Assembly (NCBI GenBank): GCA_003249095.1
Contig: QBMS01000011.1
Coordinates: 1-39,824 of the forward strand
Reading direction: 5' to 3'
Source: Snowella sp.
Lineage (GTDB): Bacteria > Cyanobacteriota > Cyanobacteriia > Cyanobacteriales > Microcystaceae
Length of the DNA stretch: 39,824 nucleotides
Below the pieces are notes generated by a model. It saw nothing but the letters and a program-made list of their open reading frames with translations. It did not search any database and had not been told where the DNA came from. Position numbers and translations under genes: made by a program. Positions within the stretch are counted from its first letter, which is position 1. Each line of letters begins with the position of its first letter. Positions 36,122 to 39,824 of this stretch are shown in pieces.

Positions 36122-36967
36122 TCAGCCTTGAACATATTCGCCCTGGGAAATTAGGGGGACATTAGGGCGAGGTTGGATAACCAGGGGAGAGGCGATCGCG
36201 GTTGAAGAGGGTAAAGCATTTTCGGATAAAACCCCTGACCATTGACCCCAAAATTGACGAATATGCTCTGGAAACATCGGCTCTGGTTGAGTTAATCGCC
36301 AAGCTACGGGAATGCCCGTAAAACCGTGATAGGCTCCTGCTAATGCGCCCGTGAAAGGCAAAACCAAGGGATGCTTGATCAGGGCGGCTCGTTTAAGCGT
36401 CAAGTCAAAATGTTCGGGAGTATCCAGAAAAAAATAAAGAGATAGGGCGATCACAGAAGAGAAATCAGAAGATCCCAGAGTTTCAACAACTCTTTCGAGG
36501 GAATACCCTTCCTGAATGGCTCGTTTTATCCCGATTAAAGATTCTTCCCAAACAGTTCCCTGGGTAAAAGCCTGAAGGGAAGAAAGACAAACTTCAACCT
36601 TATTTTGAGATGGAAACTTTTCTCGCACAATCGAAGAAAGCACCTGACCCCAACCCAAAAGAGCTAGGGCATCATCGGGACTAATGAGTTGATTTTCACT
36701 TAAAATCCCTAGCTCATCTTGAAAACCCGTTAGATAATCATGGCGAAATAGGGCGGTAGGAATCAATGCAACAGGAAACTCTCTAGGGTTAGTTTGGGCT
36801 AAATTTTGCCATTTTTCTAGAGCAATATTTCCTGAATGACCAAGAGTATTAATAATTTCTGTCAAAATAGAATTCCTAACGGCGATCGCATCAGAATCCT
36901 GAGTTTGGGGAGTAAGGAAACTGCCATAGAGACATCCTTGGAAGCGATTTAATAACGATACATTCAT
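36122..36967 (-). CDS. Degenerate ADP-ribosylglycohydrolase-fold protein
   Basis: The 281-residue protein resembles the ADP-ribosylglycohydrolase (DraG-type) fold at its ends. LNRFQGCLYGSFL at 5-17 recalls the family start RFRGALLGLAVGDALG, and LPFTGALAGAYHGFTGIPVAW (about 200-220) recalls GALAGAYYGLEAIP. The metal-binding aspartates expected after the first motif and in the later D-x-D region are not visible, so it is probably not a hydrolase. Its ATG follows the TAG of the preceding membrane-protein gene directly, with no gap, which points to coupled translation. The exact role is unknown. Confidence 0.65.
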   Translation of the reverse strand: MNVSLLNRFQGCLYGSFLTPQTQDSDAIAVRNSILTEIINTLGHSGNIALEKWQNLAQTNPREFPVALIPTALFRHDYLTGFQDELGILSENQLISPDDALALLGWGQVLSSIVREKFPSQNKVEVCLSSLQAFTQGTVWEESLIGIKRAIQEGYSLERVVETLGSSDFSSVIALSLYFFLDTPEHFDLTLKRAALIKHPLVLPFTGALAGAYHGFTGIPVAWRLTQPEPMFPEHIRQFWGQWSGVLSENALPSSTAIASPLVIQPRPNVPLISQGEYVQG

Positions 36968-37342
36968 CTATTTAAAAACCCATTTCCAAAGGATATGTTT
37001 GGGGCCTGCTATTTGGATTTTTTTAACCTGATTTGCTAAACGAAACTGTTCCCTCGGTGAAATCCCTTGACCCAGGTAAAGACCATGCCAAATCAAGGTT
37101 GAAACCGTGACACCGATACAAAAAAGAAAACCGTAGGCAGGAAACAAATTAAACATCAAGCTATAGCGGACAGAAGCCCAGGTAAAATACTCGGTCATCA
37201 ATTGAATATCATCCCATAGTCGTCCTATTGCCCAGGGAGCTACCAACAACCAGGCGATCGCGGTGAGGAGCCAACGCCCATACAGGTGTAATAAATATAA
37301 ACGCTGAACAGGTTTAGCCAAATCAGAATCTACAATGGTCAT
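36968..37342 (-). CDS. Small conserved membrane protein
   Basis: The 124-residue protein has two or three hydrophobic segments (about 22-42, WRWLL-type TAIAWLLVAPWAIG, and 64-88, FNLFPAYGFLFCIGVTVSTLIW) and a basic C terminus (NQVKKIQIAGPKHILWKWVFK). No domain is recognised. It lies between the alpha/beta hydrolase gene (49 bases upstream) and the ADP-ribosylglycohydrolase-like gene (0 bases downstream), so the three are probably one transcription unit. Confidence 0.78.
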   Translation of the reverse strand: MTIVDSDLAKPVQRLYLLHLYGRWLLTAIAWLLVAPWAIGRLWDDIQLMTEYFTWASVRYSLMFNLFPAYGFLFCIGVTVSTLIWHGLYLGQGISPREQFRLANQVKKIQIAGPKHILWKWVFK

Positions 37343-37391
37343 AATGTCAGCAAAAATCCTTTAATTCCAACGGCAATGATTCAATGGTTTG

Positions 37392-38306
37392 TTAATGGCT
37401 AAAGTGCCGTGTTAACCAACTTTTTAAAATAGGATTAAATTTTTCGGGACATTCATCCTGGGGACAATGGCCGACTTCTTTTAATTCCACCAATTCAATC
37501 AAAGGATTTAGTTTAGCGAAAATGGGGGCCAATAGGGGCGGAACCATGCGGTCTTGGAGTCCCCAAATTAATAAGATGGGAATATCTAAGCGGGGAAGCA
37601 CCACCTTCGCAGACGGCGCGAAATTCGGCGATCGCACCGCATCAAATAAACGATAAAAAGTCCTATCGGCTCCTTGATCCTGGGCGGGAAGGGTTAAAAT
37701 TGCGATTAATTCTTCATTAACAGCATTTTGGTCAATATAGGCAACTCCCGCCCAACGCCGAATGACTGACGGTTGACGGAGAAACAGAAATAAATTTTTT
37801 AATAACCAGTGGGAGGCAAACAGACCTTCAATGCCCATCACAATCGGCTGTAACGGTTTGGGAATCGCTTCTTGACGTATGGCAACATCGGGCAAGCTCA
37901 ACATCGTAATACCCGCCACCATGTCGGGGTAGGTGTAGGCCACCGTTAGACAAACTAAAGAGCCGATGGAATTTCCCACCAAAATAACTGGCTCCTTAAT
38001 AAAAGTCCGCCAAAAATCATAGACTTGTCGCGCCCAGAGATAAACGCTGTACTGGGTATCGGCTTTCTTTGAACCGCCAAATCCGAGTAAATCCAAAGCG
38101 TAAACACTAGAATTTTGACTTAAATCAGGAATATTCTTTCGCCAATGTTCGATCGCTGCCCCAAATCCATGCAACAGGATCAGAGGTGGATGGGAAGCAT
38201 GATCGCGATCAGGGGGATGGAGAAAACTATAGCGAGTTTGCCAGCCCTGCCAGACCCAATCCCGTTGATGACCAATGCGTTTTTGCCAGGGAAGTGACTC
38301 TATCAC
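37392..38306 (-). CDS. Alpha/beta-fold hydrolase
   Basis: The 304-residue protein has the oxyanion motif LLHGFG (45-50), the nucleophile elbow GNSIGS with S113, an acid in WGLQDRMVP near 252 and the histidine in VGHCPQDECPEKF near 282, so the triad looks complete. The motif set and the WQTRYSFLHPP start are shared with plant and cyanobacterial alpha/beta hydrolases related to chlorophyll dephytylase and pheophytinase. That is a possibility only; general esterase is equally open. It is the first gene of a three-gene minus-strand group and is divergent from infC. Confidence 0.87.
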   Translation of the reverse strand: MIESLPWQKRIGHQRDWVWQGWQTRYSFLHPPDRDHASHPPLILLHGFGAAIEHWRKNIPDLSQNSSVYALDLLGFGGSKKADTQYSVYLWARQVYDFWRTFIKEPVILVGNSIGSLVCLTVAYTYPDMVAGITMLSLPDVAIRQEAIPKPLQPIVMGIEGLFASHWLLKNLFLFLRQPSVIRRWAGVAYIDQNAVNEELIAILTLPAQDQGADRTFYRLFDAVRSPNFAPSAKVVLPRLDIPILLIWGLQDRMVPPLLAPIFAKLNPLIELVELKEVGHCPQDECPEKFNPILKSWLTRHFSH

Positions 38307-38344
38307 AGCTTAAAATTTATAAATCTTTACATTTTTCTTATTTT

Positions 38345-38387
38345 ACAGGCAACTCTCTCGATCTTGAGAGCGATCGCTTAAGCCTGT
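38345..38387 (+). other. Two-tier hairpin upstream of infC
   Basis: An outer stem ACAGGC / GCCTGT encloses an inner CTCTC / GAGAG stem with a 6-base loop. It lies in the 221-base divergent spacer, about 140 bases before the infC start. It is followed by TTTCT, so a terminator-like or leader structure is possible. A -10-like TAGAAT at 38478-38483 lies between it and infC, which would place the hairpin outside the main transcript. Confidence 0.4.
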
Positions 38388-38527
38388 TTCTCCCCAATGT
38401 TAGGCTTTTTTTGCCCTGTGCTATCCCTTGTCAGAAAAATTAAAGAAAAATTAAGGCCGAAATTTCTAAAGACTAGGTAGAATAGCTATTAACTGATCAA
38501 ACAATTTATTCATTTATATTCACATCA

Positions 38528-39085
38528 TTGGTTCGAGATTTGCAAAACACACCCCTAATCGACAAAAAACGTAGTCAGCGCGATTTACCGAAAATTAATG
38601 AGCGAATTCGTTTCCCTGAAATTCGTGTCATTGATAGCGACGGTGCCCAATTAGGAATCCTGACTCCAGACGAAGCCATGAAGGTTGCAGAAGAAAGGGA
38701 GCTAGATCTGGTATTAGTCAGCGAAACGGCTGTCCCTCCTGTTTGTCGAATCATGGATTACGGCAAATACAAATTTGAACAAGAAAAAAAGGCCAGGGAA
38801 GCTAAGAAAAAGCAACACACGGCTGATGTCAAAGAAGTGAAGATGCGCTACAAAATTGATGAACACGATTATCAAGTGCGAATCAATCAGGCGGTACGCT
38901 TCCTCAAAGCTGGTGACAAAGTGAAGGTGACCATTACCTTTCGGGGTCGGGAAATTCAACATTCCCACTTAGCCGAAACTTTGCTCAAACGCATGGCATC
39001 GGATCTGGGTGAAGTTGCTGATGTTCAGCAGGCTCCTAAAAAAGAGGGTCGCAATATGATGATGCTACTCTCATCGAAAAAGTAA
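38528..39085 (+). CDS. infC: Translation initiation factor IF-3
   Basis: IF-3 binds the 30S subunit and checks start-codon choice. The 185-residue protein contains the N-terminal domain ([29 protein letters not shown]), the linker helix ([19 protein letters not shown], which is the IF-3 signature) and the C-terminal domain ([34 protein letters not shown]). I take TTG at 38528 as start because no in-frame ATG or GTG lies upstream and the first residues [21 protein letters not shown] fit cyanobacterial IF-3. Rare start codons in infC allow feedback by IF-3 itself. Unlike in many bacteria, rpmI and rplT do not follow. Confidence 0.97.
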   Translation: MVRDLQNTPLIDKKRSQRDLPKINERIRFPEIRVIDSDGAQLGILTPDEAMKVAEERELDLVLVSETAVPPVCRIMDYGKYKFEQEKKAREAKKKQHTADVKEVKMRYKIDEHDYQVRINQAVRFLKAGDKVKVTITFRGREIQHSHLAETLLKRMASDLGEVADVQQAPKKEGRNMMMLLSSKK

Positions 39086-39120
39086 TTGTCAATTTACCTG
39101 CTAAAAATTTTTCTAGGTAT

Positions 39121-39147
39121 GGGGCGAGTTTAATCGTCCCTTTTTTT
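39121..39147 (+). terminator. Rho-independent terminator of infC
   Basis: A 7-bp stem GGGGCGA / TCGTCCC (one G-U pair) with a 6-base loop is followed directly by seven T. It lies 35 bases after the infC stop codon. Confidence 0.9.
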
Positions 39148-39517
39148 ATTTATTCGCGATCACTACGTCCCATTGCGTCGATTTCTTCTAATAGGTTTTC
39201 TCTATCTAGAGCTTGCTGAAAAAAGCTGAAAGCCTTATAAGAAAAGAGACTTCAATCTGCTTAAACCTTGGTTAGTCGTGATTTTTATCTCTCAAATTCT
39301 GCGAGTATTTTGCCGTTTATTCTTCCAGTTAAGTAAACTAACAAATTCTCTGTTAGAGATGGTTTTTCCTCGTAGTTTCTATCTATCTTCTGCCTAGAGT
39401 GATAGAACAGCGATATCTTCTCTAGGGTGATTTTCTCCATTATATGTTAAGAGTAATCTTGCTTTGATTGTTCTTCTTGATGAACTAATTCTTGTTATAC
39501 TCTCATTGTCAAGACAG
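39148..39517. other. Spacer with gene debris between infC and the acyltransferase gene
   Basis: No intact gene. It holds the DUF29 remnant (39150-39209) and a minus-strand open segment (39394-39486) whose translation RRTIKARLLLTYNGENH resembles the helix-turn-helix start of an IS630-type transposase, then a stop. The sequence between them shows no coding frame. It reads like a decayed insertion sequence within or next to a DUF29 gene. Confidence 0.4.
39150..39209 (-). pseudogene. DUF29 gene remnant
   Basis: The minus strand encodes LDRENLLEEIDAMGRSDRE then stop. DUF29 proteins of cyanobacteria carry the conserved segment LDxENLIEEIESMGRSDKRxL about 40 residues from the start. Only this ~19-residue core remains. 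Upstream the sequence changes at about 39210 to what looks like the end of an insertion sequence (TTCAGCAAGCTC on the minus strand). Downstream it is cut just before the infC terminator. Confidence 0.5.
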
Positions 39518-39824
39518 TTAAGAGAGGAAGCTTTTAATTCCCTGACTATCTAATAATAATTGGTCTAATTCCTGTTGCATTTCCCTCACCACCCGTTGAT
39601 AACAGTCCTCGACATAATCGCGATCGCGGGCGGCCTTTTCTCCATAGCGATCAAAAATAATTGGGGGACAAACGCGAGTGTACATAGGAACAGGTAAAGG
39701 AAAATTGGGCAAGGGGCCGAGGGCGATTCCCCAGGGTAAACCGAAATAAATGGGGAAAACGATGGGATCGGTATCTAAAACCCAAGGCATTCCCAGATCA
39801 TGCAATTGTTTAGCCTGTTCATAA
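39518..39824 (-). CDS. Lysophospholipid/glycerol acyltransferase family protein, 3' end only
   Basis: The gene runs off the right edge; 102 codons are present. The frame is open from the edge (YEQAKQLHDLGMPWVLDTDP), so the TTG or ATG codons inside should not be taken as starts. The stretch IVFPIYFGLPWGIALGPLPN, PVPMYTRVCPPIIFDRYG and the DRDYVEDCYQRVVREMQQELDQLL tail match the C terminus of cyanobacterial lysophospholipid acyltransferase family proteins. The HX4D active site would lie outside the window. Confidence 0.75.
   Translation of the reverse strand, partial: YEQAKQLHDLGMPWVLDTDPIVFPIYFGLPWGIALGPLPNFPLPVPMYTRVCPPIIFDRYGEKAARDRDYVEDCYQRVVREMQQELDQLLLDSQGIKSFLS

Noticed and set aside
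39518-39805. Complete 95-residue protein at the right edge
   Set aside because: The frame is open to the window end and the sequence matches the C terminus of a larger acyltransferase, so the TTG start is internal.
1-39824. CRISPR array or rRNA genes
   Set aside because: No regularly spaced repeats of 24-37 bases with unique spacers, and no rRNA-like sequence was seen. The frequent GCGATCGC octamers are HIP1 and are not array repeats.

Overview
The window comes from a cyanobacterial chromosome. The octamer GCGATCGC (HIP1) occurs dozens of times on both strands, inside and between genes. Several genes are typical of oxygenic phototrophs: gun4 (Mg-chelatase regulator), a MenG/UbiE quinone methyltransferase, a giant TamB/TIC236-like protein, a GlcD-like FAD oxidase and Rpn/DUF4351 proteins. 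Base composition is moderately AT-rich. The genus cannot be fixed from sequence alone; a unicellular chroococcalean (Microcystis, Crocosphaera or Gloeothece-like) is a reasonable guess.

Layout. (1) Positions 1-6660 form an accessory block: a 3'-truncated type I restriction subunit (hsdR), a PIN-toxin TA pair bracketed by 37-bp near-identical direct repeats, htpG with a clear terminator, and a two-gene AAA-ATPase/DUF4435-TOPRIM pair that looks like the PARIS anti-phage system. The second gene of that pair is interrupted by an in-frame TGA, after which 58 more coding-like codons follow. (2) Positions 6663-13573 are a closely packed minus-strand run: two tandem histidine phosphatases, an SMR transporter, menG, a DUF445 membrane protein and an SNF2 helicase. 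(3) Positions 13706-21269 hold a peroxiredoxin-like protein, gun4, a methyltransferase, an RNase H-fold protein that has lost its catalytic aspartates, a small unknown protein, an HtrA/Deg protease, a higA antitoxin with only the 3' half of its higB toxin, a pentapeptide-repeat membrane protein and tRNA-Ala(UGC). (4) Positions 21361-31379 hold trhO, an orphan IS630 OrfA-type DNA-binding protein, a secreted MliC-like protein, the ~1976-residue TamB-like protein and an FAD-linked oxidase. (5) Positions 31525-39824 hold a HEAT-repeat protein, an Rpn-type nuclease, a 7TM-HD c-di-AMP phosphodiesterase-like protein, a three-gene minus-strand group (alpha/beta hydrolase, small membrane protein, degenerate ADP-ribosylglycohydrolase-like protein), infC with a non-ATG start and a strong terminator, remnants of a DUF29 gene and probably of an IS630-type element, and the 3' end of an acyltransferase gene cut by the window edge.

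Taken together, housekeeping genes are interspersed with defence, toxin-antitoxin and transposon-derived genes, many of them broken. The most interesting item is the PARIS-like pair. PARIS systems elsewhere respond to phage anti-restriction proteins, and here the pair lies about 3 kb from a broken type I restriction gene and itself carries a nonsense codon in the effector.
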